A DNA stretch of 64,000 nt from Loripinus fragilis (Eukaryota; Mollusca; Bivalvia; Lucinida; Lucinidae). Under the pieces are notes generated by a model. It did not search any database, was not told the DNA's origin, and worked only from the letters and a program-made list of their open reading frames with translations. The stretch covers positions 36,658,994-36,722,993 of the forward strand of contig OZ026515.1 in NCBI GenBank assembly GCA_964019695.1. Reading direction: 5' to 3'. Both the position numbers and the translations under genes were made by a program. Below, piece after piece: positions 15,379 to 28,100 of the stretch (within the stretch, counting starts at the first letter, position 1; each line of letters begins with the position of its first letter).

Positions 15379-18300
15379 TTGCACCTCACATGCTTCTGTG
15401 TATTCTATATTAAATCATGTTAATTTGATAGATAGATCAACTTACTAAAACATGAGCCCAAGAAACAATCAGCTCTCTGTAGTGAATCACCACGACATCT
15501 CTTGCCACCATGTTTTGGAGGAACACACTGTCGTGTACGCTCTTTTATACCCCGATCACATGTCTTTGAGCACTGTGTCCAAGATGACCAATCTCTCCAT
15601 ACTCCTTCAACTGAAAACACAGAAGTCTGATGTTACAGTACAAAGCCTTAAGTCGAGATAAATAAATATAAAGATTGTAAACTAGAAACTGTGTTTATGA
15701 AGGGCAATAACTAAAAACAACTTTTTTTTAGAAGTTTCACCAGTTAATCTACTCATTATCCTCTATCAGCTGACCAAGTCTAAAGCTCCTATCTATAAAA
15801 ATTTGTATGGTATCTTGATTACAAAATTTCATTCTGACCCTTCAAAAGGGGCATAACTCCGCAAAGGGAGATAATTCAGACTAAAAAAAATACGGGTCAG
15901 CTATATTTTTATGAGGAATCCATTTATGAAATTTCAAAACCCTCACATATTTTTTTTGTACAGACTAACCGATTGACGTACAAGCCCAAAGCTATATGCC
16001 CACTCAACATTTTCAAAGTTGGGGGCATAAAAGTTAATTTCTAAACAAAGGGTCATAACTCCACTTAAAATGTCGGCCAATAACATGCTGGTGATATTCA
16101 CGTCTACTGTTGTGCCAACCAAGAGTGACAGTGACATAAGTTTTTGTTTATAATTGCTAAGTAAAATATAGTATATTAATCCTATCCTGAGGATAGGACT
16201 AATACACAAATGATCTATGGATTATAAGTCCCTGATAACTTTGTATACAAAACATGAAGTCACTGTCATTCTTGGCTGGCAGGACAGTAGTAGCTATCTA
16301 CTCTAGAGCTTCAGTTTAGAGGGTGATTATAATTAGATGGCCAAGATCACTGAATTGGTTGTCATCGTCTTTTGTTTTGTTTGTTTGTTTTGTTGCTTTA
16401 CGTCCCAAGTCAACAGCTATGGTCATTGCGGGACGGTCAGTTCACCTAACCACACTTTTTTCCTGGGCAAGCTTGAACAAGCAGTTAACCAGTAATCATG
16501 CACTTACTTTCGCTTGTAACTGACAACAACCCTTCATGAATGATTCAGCGGAAGGGAGGAGAATGACCGTAGAAATTATTTCATGATCAATCATCGTCTT
16601 TTGTACTGCTAAAAGTCCTGGCATGACAGTAAAATGTTGAGCGGGACTTAAAGTAAGTGTTTACACAAAACAAAAACCATGATAGAAGTTTTAAAAAGTG
16701 ATGAACAGTAAATCTTGTTTGATTTGATCCCATCAACAATCTTTCAGTTACATAAGGACAGGTCTCCTGTGTTGAAGCTAGTACAAAGCTAATATTAATG
16801 AGTCTTGCTCAAGGACTTCTACAAAAATAATGTCATTTATATAATATTAATACATTTCTATAATAGGATTTTACAGGGCTGATTTCATCCCTTTGTGAAC
16901 TTAGCCCTTTGAACTTGACCTGTATTTAATGATGCTTTACCCTTCTGTAAATTTTAAATGAAATTGAAGCATCCCATCAAAAGTTGTTGATCCAAAACTA
17001 AAAGTGCGATGCCCGGACTTCGACGATGACAGAGTCATGATCCTTATGTGTTGACCATGCTTTGCAGGCGACACAAAAATGACAAAATGAAACTTCTCAC
17101 CTGGACATGGCCTGAGGTTGCAGGTCTCTGTGTCTTCACCCTGGTCAATACATGGCCTACCATTAGGACTGGGGGATGGATTGGTGCAGGTTCTGAACCG
17201 CCGTCTCAGTCCTCCATTACAGCTCTTCGAACAGGTCCCGTATTCTCCCCATGGCGACCAGTTACCATGTACTAAAAATATAGTTAAGAAATGAATTCAA
17301 TTTTTTGAATGTTCATGGAATCATGAATACTTCGGGTCTCTTGCAAAGTAAATGAAGCCCAAAGGGCTTCATGTTAACTTTGCAAGGGACCCGAAGTATT
17401 CATGATTCCGTGAACATTCAAAAAATTGAATTTATTGCTTATATTTACATTTTATTATAAATATCTAAAAAATGAAAAAATAAATTTTTCAATTTAGGAA
17501 TTAAAAGTTTTGTATTTAAATATAATTGTATAAACAGTTTAGTCAGAGTGTAAAATGGAAAAGCAGAACAGCCAGCTTGAACACAGACAGCCAGTGGAGC
17601 AAACAAGAGTCTTGTTTTGCAAGTGCGACTCTGATGTGGCTCTCTATCAAATCACAACACCAGTATCACTTCTTGCGAATGAATTCGATGTTCGAAGCAA
17701 ATTGCATGAGCAAGTAAGCTTGGCAGCTGTCAATCAAATTTTGAATAATTCATAAGGCTATGAACGGTTGCAAAAATCTAAAGATTCATTAAAGGATTGC
17801 TTAGAAAATGAAAATATAGATATGTGACCCAGTGGTTGATAAAACCAACACAATGATCTGAGCACCACGGTCCCAAGGTTATAAAACTTTTTCATGCTCA
17901 ACTGAAATGAGCATGAAATTTCAACTGTACATAAAACAAGAGGGCCCTGGATCGCTCACCTCAATCCTGATGTATTGGCCTGTGGCTAAGGAGATAAATA
18001 ATTCAAAAGATATTTCTATTTTTAGCTCTGGTAGCCATGTTATTCAGCCAAGTTGAAACTTCTGATCAATTAAGTAGAGGGCAACATGAGGACCATTTCT
18101 GTGAAATTATTTGATTTTGGACCAGTGGTTCAGGAGATTTCATTTGAGGATATTTCTTATCTAGTGCTCTGCTAACCCCTTTTTATGCGGAGCAAAACCA
18201 TTTGTGCAATTTTGGTAGAGGGCATCATGAGGAAAAGTTCTGTGAAACTATTTAAATTTGGACCAGTGGTTCACGAATAGACGTCATTTAAAACATTTCT

Positions 18301-21300
18301 CATCTAGAGCTCTTGAGACCTCTGTATTAAGCCTAGTGAAACTGTTTGTGCAATTTTAGTAGAAGCCATCATGAGGAACAATACTGTGAAATTATTCTGA
18401 ATTTGAACCTTTTGTTCAGGGGAAATGTCATTAAAAGGTATTTCTTATCTAGAGCTATGGCAGCCCCCTTGTTTGGTGGAGCAGAACCATTTGTGCAATT
18501 TTGGTAGAAGGCAGCATGAGGAACAATTCAAATAATTTTGAATTTGGACCCGTGGTTCAGAAGGAGATGTTGCTTAAAGATATTTCTTATCTGGAGCTCT
18601 GGCAGCCCTTTTGTTCAGCTGAAAGGAACCATTTGTGCAATTTAGGTAGAGGGTATTATAAGGAACAATTCTGTGAAATTATTTTGAATTTGGACCAGTG
18701 GTTCAGGAGTAGATGCATTTTAAAGATATTTCTTATCTGGAGCTCTGGCAGCCCTTTTGTTAAGCTGAAAGGAACCATTTGTGCAATTTAAGTAGAGGGT
18801 ATTATAAGGAACAATTCTGTGAAATTATTTTGAATTTGGACCAGTGGTTCAGGAGGAGATGCATTTTAAAGGTATTTCTTATCTGGAGCTCTGGCGGCGC
18901 TTTTGTTCAGCAGAGCTGAACCATTGGTGCAATTTTAGTAGAGGGTATCAAGAGGAACAACTCTGTGAAATAATTTTGAATTTGGACCAGTGGGTCAGGA
19001 GATATCGTTTAAAGATATTTCTTGTCTGGAGCTCTGGCGGCGCTTTTGTTCAGCAGAGCCGAACCATTTGTGCAATTTTGGCAGAGGGAATCAAGAGGAA
19101 CAATTCTATGATTTTTTTTTTTAATTTGGACCAGTGGTTCAGGAGATGTCGTTTAAAAGATTTTTTATCTGGAGCTCTGGCAGCCCTCCTGTTCAGTGGA
19201 GCAGATCCATTTATGCAAATGTTGAAAGAGGGCATCATGGGGAGTTATATGAAATTTGGACCAGTGGTTCAGGAGATGTCGTTTAAAGAAAAAGTTTACG
19301 GACGACAGACACAGACCGATCACCATACCTCACCTTGAGCCTTCCGCTCAGGTGAGCCAAAAACTAAAATGCTAAAAAATAAATACTTTTCTTTCTTTCA
19401 AACTCTCAGGTGTTGTATTTATCATGCTTATAAATGTTAAAATGCCAACAATGTAGGCATTATCATGCTAATAAATGTTAAAATGACAACAATGTTGGCA
19501 TTTTAACATTTATCAGCATGATAAATTTCATGCTAAGCTGAGTTGAGCATGAATTATTTTTCATAAACTTGGGGTCAGGTGTGACTATTCTTTTCACTGC
19601 TTTCATGCAGGTTTCTTTCGCTTCCTTGTGTATTGGTACATTGTCATAATAACAAGCAACCAATGAAAAGCCATATTTTCTGTTGGTTCTATCTCAATAA
19701 CAAAACTGACTTAGGAAACATCCTTTCAGGGGGAAACTAATCCATACACTGGACACTGATGTATAGGAAGAATTTGGCTATGGAAGATAACTTTTGGTTT
19801 CAAAAATAGAGCAATGCTAGATTAAAAGAAACAGCAATAAAAAGTTCTGAATTTTCGGCAAATGTTACCGATTACAAAGTGTATGCAACTGATATTTTTG
19901 ATCAGCAATCAGCTCTTTTGACAACCCTTTTTGAGTACCCACAGAATACGAGGGTCATTTTTTATGTTCATAGAATCAAGCTGTATCTCTACAAATATAG
20001 AATTTACGGTACCATAAGTATATATATTTTGAAAGGTCTAGCTTCTGTCTATCAACTGATATAAATTTTACATCATTAGCTCTTAGTACGGTCAAGATAT
20101 ATTGCTTTGAAAAATTGTAGTAAAGGACACTGACCGAAATCCATGTAATTTAAATACGCAGACATTAGGAAATTAGACGCTGTTAAGTTCCATTCGCTAT
20201 GGTGATATAAGCATTTGTCAAGCGGATTTTTCTTTTGCACCATCAAAATTAATTATTCAAATGCTAATCGTAGACAAGAGCAGCAAAACTATAGACATGT
20301 TGTTTGCGTTTCTATAACAATTTTAAAACACCCATCAATATACCAAAATAATCACAGTCAAGTGCTATTCATTATATCTGTTAAAATTACAATTATAAAC
20401 ATTTTTTTATTTCTTCTGGTTTTTCATAGTACATTATATACTCAATCATTCGTCAGCAGTTATATTGGTGTATCGATTAAAGCGTGTACCTGGCAACCTC
20501 AGGAACTGTCATACCCCCATTTTATAAAAAGTTGGTGGGGGTAATTCAAAGTAAGTAAGGGTGCAAAGATCAGGAATCGATACAATCAAGTACCACACCT
20601 GACCCAGGATACCAATGGGAAAGTGACAAACTCATAGTAGACACCACAAACGAGAGCCAAGAGGTCAGCCCTTTCCCAGCAGGTGACCACAAAGCACATA
20701 TAAACAGACGCGCACAAAGACATAGCAAACACAAGACAGAACAAAAACATAAAAGATCCACAAAAGAAGTACCGCCTTGGAACTGTCAGTAAAATATTAT
20801 CAACCTGCGTAGAAAAAACAATAACAATCAGGTCTGCCAGAATTTTCTTATTTCAGTAATTCCAACACCTGTTAATAGGCACAAAAACAGTTTTAATGTA
20901 TTTTCTAAATATAGTAACGCTCCATGGCGTCATTTATGCACAAAATAAGGGATTTTAGGACTCTCAGTCTCTATGCTATTTATTTTGCAGTTCATTTCTA
21001 ATAAAACAAAAGTATTAATTTTGTTTTGAGACGAAAGTTACCATAACACTTCCATCTACCATATAAACAAGAAAATTATTACAGTACTTTACAGCTAACA
21101 CATTAAGCCACATTCAAAAGCCCGTATCCAACTTCCACTTGTGTCAACTTTTTACAATAAACGTTTATATGCCTACTATACTATTTGCTGAGGTTCCAAA
21201 TAAATCTTCCATATCAAATAATTGTTGCATATATGCTATAATGGTCATATAATATTGTAGCACTTTGTGTCCTTTATCTGCAGCCAAATTTTCAGAAGCT

Positions 21301-22064
21301 GTGTATGGCTATGGACCCATTTTCAAGCAATTTTCACTAACGTTCTGTCAGAGACTAAGTCCATAAAATGTCATACTTCTACCACATTTCAAGTGTCCGA
21401 CATATATGTATGTCTTTGCCTCTTGAAACCATTAAAGTAATGCATTGAAATAATTTTAGGCTGCATGAATAGATAAAAGCTCAATCTTTCAAAATATATA
21501 CATGATGTATGCATTTATTTTCACTGTTTTCATTTAATCCACCATTCTACGAACATAAAAAATGTCCCTTGTATCTACGAAAGGAAATGACAAAATAAAT
21601 CAATTGTTTTGCGTTATAACTGTAGATTCGGAAATTTTTGCGTGATCTTTATTTCGCGAATTTTCTATTTCCAAATTATTTGCAAAGTTTTGAATTCATG
21701 AGCAAGCATTTGTGTGGTCAATTCCATGTGTTGAAACTATACATGCAAGTCGTAGTTTCCCAAAGGTCAAAAGTTGGTGTGCATAGAATAGCAATGGAAT
21801 TATTCACAAAGTTTTGAATTTGTGAGCAAGCTTTGTGTAGTCAATTCCATGGGTTGAAATTCTACATGCAAATCGTAGTTTCCAAAAGGTCAAAAGTTAG
21901 TGTGCATAGAATGGGACACCGACATAATCCCCCCCCCCCCCCCTGGACGAAACCCCCCCTGCTCATTTTTGTATAGGTGGACATAATCCCCCCCCCCCCC
22001 CCCCCATGAATTTTACAACTCGGACATAATCCCCCCCCTGTGAATTTTACAACTAGGACATAAT

Positions 22065-22101
<37 letters not shown>

Positions 22102-25100
22102 GCTGTATTTTACAACGAAGACATAATGTCCGTTCTAAGGCGGTGGTTTTGTTGTTGTTGATCTATTGTTTACGGTTCATTGTTTGTGGGGGTTCTGTGT
22201 TGGTCTTTGTTTTGGTATGCATTATGTTTCCTTCGAGCTTTGTAATCATCTTGATTGTAATCATCTTGATGAGGAAGAGAGTGCTAGTTGCTTTGCTTTT
22301 ATTGTCTTTTCAATATCTTGTCACTGTAAGTGTTATGTGTCTCTTCCTCACGGTGACGTGGGTTGGTCTGCAGTTCATGATTGTGGTATTTCCTTATCAT
22401 ACTCACTTACTTTTTGAAATACAGTCAACATGTTAATGGGTCTTGTCACAAAAATGCTTGCTTTTGTTGCATATAAACAACAAAGGCCCAGGCCGGACAG
22501 CCCTTATGCCAGGATTTTAGTAAAGAGTGCCAAACGAAAATTTAATTTTCTTATTTCTCAACCAAAACAAATGTTGTTGGTACTCAAAAGAACCGTCTCA
22601 ATGAGACGGTTCTTTTGAGCACCCAAAACATATGTTAAAATTGATGGGTAAGAAAATATTTACAATTTTACGCTGAAATTTTTTGTTTATCTAAACCTGT
22701 GCCTTATGCACAGTCTGTTCAATGCCTTTATTTTTTGTTTCAAAGTAAGTATAATAGCTGAACTTGCAACATACAAAATTTCAATATTTTAGCTAGTCTT
22801 TATAGCTGAGCAGGCCAGATTGAGCCTTAAAATGGTCCAAGCCCTGAAGTTATAAACTTTAATCATTATCAACTGAGCATAAAATTTATCCTTCTCATAA
22901 ATGTTAAAATACCAACAACTGTTGGCATTTTAACATTTAAATGCAGAATAAAAACAAAATCTGAGTTTTAAAAGTAAGAAATACAGCATTTTATTTTTGT
23001 AGAGCAGTTGAAATTTTATGCTCAATCGAGTAGAGAATGATAAAAAAAGAATGATAAAATTGAGGCCAGATTTTGTTGAATGGGATTAACATAGGCACCC
23101 ATCAGCCAACGAATCCACATAGTTTGATCAACTCCTTTATTACTCTCCGGAAATAATAATATTAACCTACACGCCAAATTTCACTTTCAATCTAGTTTCT
23201 GAAGCTACTTTTGTAGCTGAGCAGGATGGATTTAGCTTTACAATGTCACAAGCCCTGAAGACCAGTTTTCTCATGTTGAGACGTATACACATGGCAGAGA
23301 ACCAGAAAATTTAAAATAAGGAAAATCCAGGAAACCCCCTATGAAAAAGGTAATACTTACTTCAATATTTCCTTAATAACTTAGATAAAGTACATGCACA
23401 AAATCATGCTCATCTCATTATAATTTGATCTAAAAAGTTATATGTTTTACCCTTTGCTCATCAATAATTTTAGATCTGACATTTTTTTAGAAAATCTTAT
23501 GAGATAAGCTTTTCTAAGCTATCTGCTTCAAACTCCACGCAAGACTGCCCAGTATTAATCGAAATATCAAAGAAAGTCTTATCCTAATTGTAGGGGTGAT
23601 ATTTCCCATTTTGGCCTACTTCTTTGGACGCTTTTGCAAACAGAGAAGACCCAGATCAGGTAGCTCTTGTAAGAGCTGCTTGATCAGGGTCTACTCTGTT
23701 TACAATTGAAATATGATATATCTGACTCTACACAAGTGAACCTGACAAATATTTTCTTATTTCTATGTACCATATAATTATTCATAGTGGGTGGAGCTTA
23801 GCATGAATATTCATGAAAGGGTTAAATCACATGATTCTCCACCATGTATATAATAGGAGCAGCAACACTTACCAGGACAACGCTCATTGTTACAGTAGTC
23901 CACTTGTGCGTCAGTGCCAACACAAAACAGGCCACCATGATCAGGGGCCGGCGAGTTACACTGTCTTGTTCTGTTTCTAGTACCCCCACCGCAGGAATGT
24001 GTGCAGGATGCCCACTGACCCCATTGACCCCACCTGCCATCAACTATAAACAAAGAATACAGTGCAGTCCCTTTATAACACACCTTTTTAACAGTAAAAC
24101 CTGTCTTAAGCGGCCACTCAAAAATAGACAAAACAAAGATCTTAATGAGAAATGGTAGCTTATTGAAGGTCGAAAGTATTGAGCATGAATATGCGCCCCT
24201 AGGAGCATTCTGCAATACTTTTGACCTGCATTAAGCAATAATTGGTCTTGAAAACCAATTTTGGTAATCTTTTTGAGTGGCCGCTTAAGACAGGTTTTAC
24301 TGTATAACATGGATTTGGATATAACACTTGTCAATTTTTTTTACCATGGAATTCTACATCATTTCCCTATAATTCCTTTGTAAAATTTTCCCTTTATACA
24401 GACATGTTAAGTATCTGAAAAAAATGCGGGACAACGCGCGGAAAATCCGTGATTTTTTAAAAAAAATCCGTTTTGAAGTTCTAAATGCTTTTTGCCTTCC
24501 CCATGTCTACGGACGTCGTCAATCCCGCCGTGAGAGATGCTGAAATGCTTACTGCAAACCTTGCATACGCCTGCCGCTGGCCATAACCCAGTCAAACGTT
24601 CTTGTATACTCTGCATTAAAATTTGACCCGCTTCTATACCGTATTCGTTTTTTTGCTGGGCTATTCCCTGGCGATGTTTCGCGTTTCGCCATCTTTGTTG
24701 GGTTTATCAAGTTATACAGCCGCTTGGATTATTTGTACCTGTATTATTCGGTTTACATTCAAGCCCTTAATTGATATCCATTTTTCAGTGACTTTGAGAT
24801 GCTTTACCTGAGAGCTATTCAAAACTACCAAGCTTCCTTACGATATCAATATTGATCAATGTCGCAAACATGAAGCACGCTAGCAGGTATCGTCAGGTCT
24901 CGCGAGAATGCAATATTGATTTTTCTCGGCGACTTCCGCCAAATTATCACAAGAAATGGCTTTTAACAAAAAAAACGGTAAGACTATGAGCGGATTTTTT
25001 TTAAACCCGTGATTTTTTTTAAAAATTTGTTTTGCGGAAAACGGCAGAGTTTTCCGTTAGTGACACTGGGGATCCGTTAATCTTAACATGTCTGCTTTAT

Positions 25101-28100
25101 AGCACAATTGCATTCGAAACGACCCCAAACATAGCGTTATAAAAGAACTGCACTGTAAAAATTTGAGCTGGCAAGCTAACACCCTAATGGGTAATCGAAA
25201 GTTCATAAATTCCAAACTACTGATTTTTGTTTTTAATTCACATATCAAAACTAGTTTGCCTGTAATTTACACAAGAAATATTCTCACCTTGACATTTCTA
25301 TAATTTATACAGACAATATTCTCTCACCTGGACATTCCTGTAATTTACATGGGCAATATTCTCTCACCTTGGACATTCCTGTAATTTACACGGGCAATAT
25401 TCTCTTACCTGGATATTCCTGTAATTTACACAAGCAATATTCTCTCACCTGGACATTCCTGTAATTAACACTGGCAATATTCTCTCACCTGGACATTCCT
25501 GTAAGTTACAAGGGCAACATTCTCTCACCTGGACATACCTGTAATTTACAAGGGTATATTCTCTCACCTGTATATTCCAATAATTAACACAGACAATATT
25601 CTCTTACCTGGATATTCCTGTAATTTACATGGGCAATATTCTCACCTGGATATGCCTGAAATTTACACGGGCAATATTCTCTTACCTGGATATACCTGTA
25701 ATTTTAACTGGCAATGTTCTCTCACCTTGACATTCCTGTAATTTACACGGGCAATATTCTCTCACCTTGACATTCCTGTAATTTACACGCTGCAATATTC
25801 TCTTACCTGGATATTCCTGTAATTTACACAGGCAATATTATCTTACCTGGATATTCCTGTAATTTACATTGGCAATATTCTCACCTGAACATTCCTCTAA
25901 TTGATACAGGTATAATTCTCTCACCTGGACATTCCTGTAAATAACACAGGTATAATTCTCTCACCTGGACATTCCTGTAAATTACACAGGCAATATTCTC
26001 ACCTGGACATTCCTGTAATTTACAAAGGCAATATTCTCTCACCTTGACATTCCTGTAATTTACACAGGCAATATTCTCTCACCTTGACATTCCTGTAATT
26101 TACACAGGCAATATTCTCTCACCTTGACATTTCTGTAATTGATACAGGTATAATTCTCTCACCTAGATATTCCTGTAATTAACACAGGTATAATTCAGTC
26201 ACCTGGTCATCGCTGTAATTTACACAGGCAGTATCCTCTCACCTGGAAATTTCTCGAATTTACACAGGCAATATTCTCACCTGGACATTCTTGTTATTGA
26301 TACAGGTATTATTCTCTCATCTGGTAATTCCTGTAATTTACACAGGCTTAATTCTCTCAACTGGTCATTCCTGTAATTTACACAGGTACAATTCTCTCAC
26401 CTGGTCATTCCTGTAATTTACACAGGTATAATTCTCTCACCTGGACATTCCTGTAATTTACACAGGTATAATTCTCTCACCTGGTCATTCCTGTAATTTA
26501 AACAGGTATAATTCTCTCACCTGGACATTCCTGTAATTTACACAGGTATAATTCTCTCACCTGGATATTCCTGTAATTTACACAGGTATAATTCTCTCAC
26601 CTGGTCATTCCTGTAATTTACAAAGGTATAATTCTCTCACCTGGACATTCCTGTAATTTATACAGGTATAATTCTCTCACCTGGTCATTCCGTTAATTTA
26701 CACAGAAATGATTCTCTCACCTGGACATTCCTGTAATTTACACAGGTATAAGTCTCTCACCTGGTCATTCCTGTAATTTACACAGGTATAAGTCTCTCAC
26801 CTGGTCATTCCTGTAATTTACACAGGTATAATTCTCGAAACCTGGACATTCCTGTAATTTACACAGGTATAATTCTCTCGTCTGGTCATTCCTGTAATTT
26901 CCTGGTCATTCCTATAACTCTATCACCTGGATATTCCTGTAATTTACACAGGTATAATTCTCTCACCTGGATATTGCTGTAATTTACACAGGTATAATTC
27001 TCTCACCTGGTCAATCCTGTAATTTACACAGGTATAATTCTCTCCTGGACATTCCTGTAATTTACACGGGTATAATTCTCTAACCTGGTCATTCTTGTAA
27101 TTTTACACTGGTATAATTCTCTCACCTGGACATTCCTGTAATTTACACAGGTATAATTCTCGCACCTGGACATTCCTGTAATTTACACAGGTATAATTCT
27201 CTCACCTGGTCATTCCTGTAATTTCCTGGTCATTCCTATAACTCTATCACCTGGATATTCCTGTAATTTAAACAGGTATAATTCTCTCACCTGGATATTG
27301 CTGTAATTTACACAGGTATAATTCTCTCACCTGGTCAATCCTGTAATTTACACAGGTATAATTCAGTCACCTGGTCATTCCTGTAATTTACACAGGCAGT
27401 ATCCTCTCACCTGGAAATTTCTCGAATTTACACAGGCAATATTCTCACCTGGACATTCTTGTTATTGATACAGGTATAATTCTCTCATCTGGTAATTCCT
27501 GTAATTTACACAGGCTTAATTCTCTCACCTGGTCATTCCTGTAATTTACACAGGTACTATTCTCTCTCCTGGTCATTCCTGTAATTTACACAGGTATAAT
27601 TCTCTCACCTGGACATTCCTGTAATTTACACAGGTATAATTCTCTCACCTGGTCATTCCTGTAATTTACACAGGTATAATTCTCTCACCTGGACATTCCT
27701 GTAAATTACACAGGTATAATTCTCTCACCTGGTCATTCCTGTAATTTACACAGGTAAAATTTTCTCACCTGGACATTCCTGTAATTTACACAGGTATAAT
27801 TCTCTCCTGGACATTCCTGTAATTTACACGGGTATAATTCTCTCACCTGGTCATTCTTGTAATTTTACACTGGTATAATTCTCTCACCTGGACATTCCTG
27901 TAATTTACACAGGTATATTTCTCTTACCTGGTCATTCCTGTAGATTACACAGGTATAATTCTCTCACCTGGACATTCCTGTAATTTACACAGGTTTAATT
28001 CTCTCACCCGGACATTCCTGTAATTTACACAGGTATAATTCTCTCACTTGGACACTCCTGTAATTTACACAGGTATATTTTTTTTGTTTGTTCGTTGCTT

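Larger units (their letters stand above)
24058..25157. mobile_element. TIR transposon (TACAGTGCAGT ends) hosting two nested insertions
   Basis: Left TIR TACAGTGCAGTCCCTTTATA at 24,058-24,080 matches the complement of GTTATAAAAGAACTGCACTG TA at 25,136-25,157. Inside lie a pogo-like MITE (24,090-24,308) and a hAT-like fragment (24,400-25,095). The TA-flanked ends fit Tc1/mariner/pogo. The left end is about 15 nt from the TSP1-4 exon. Confidence 0.75.

Noticed and set aside
18844..19338. 164-codon open frame
   Set aside because: It lies wholly in the tandem core of element C; the repeated peptide is a product of periodic DNA without a recognisable domain.
20570..20761. Cysteine-rich 63-codon frame
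   Set aside because: It lies in the 245-bp dispersed repeat and is not kept in the second copy.
22143..22436. 97-codon hydrophobic frame resembling a membrane protein
   Set aside because: It falls in a dispersed repeat whose other copies do not keep the frame.
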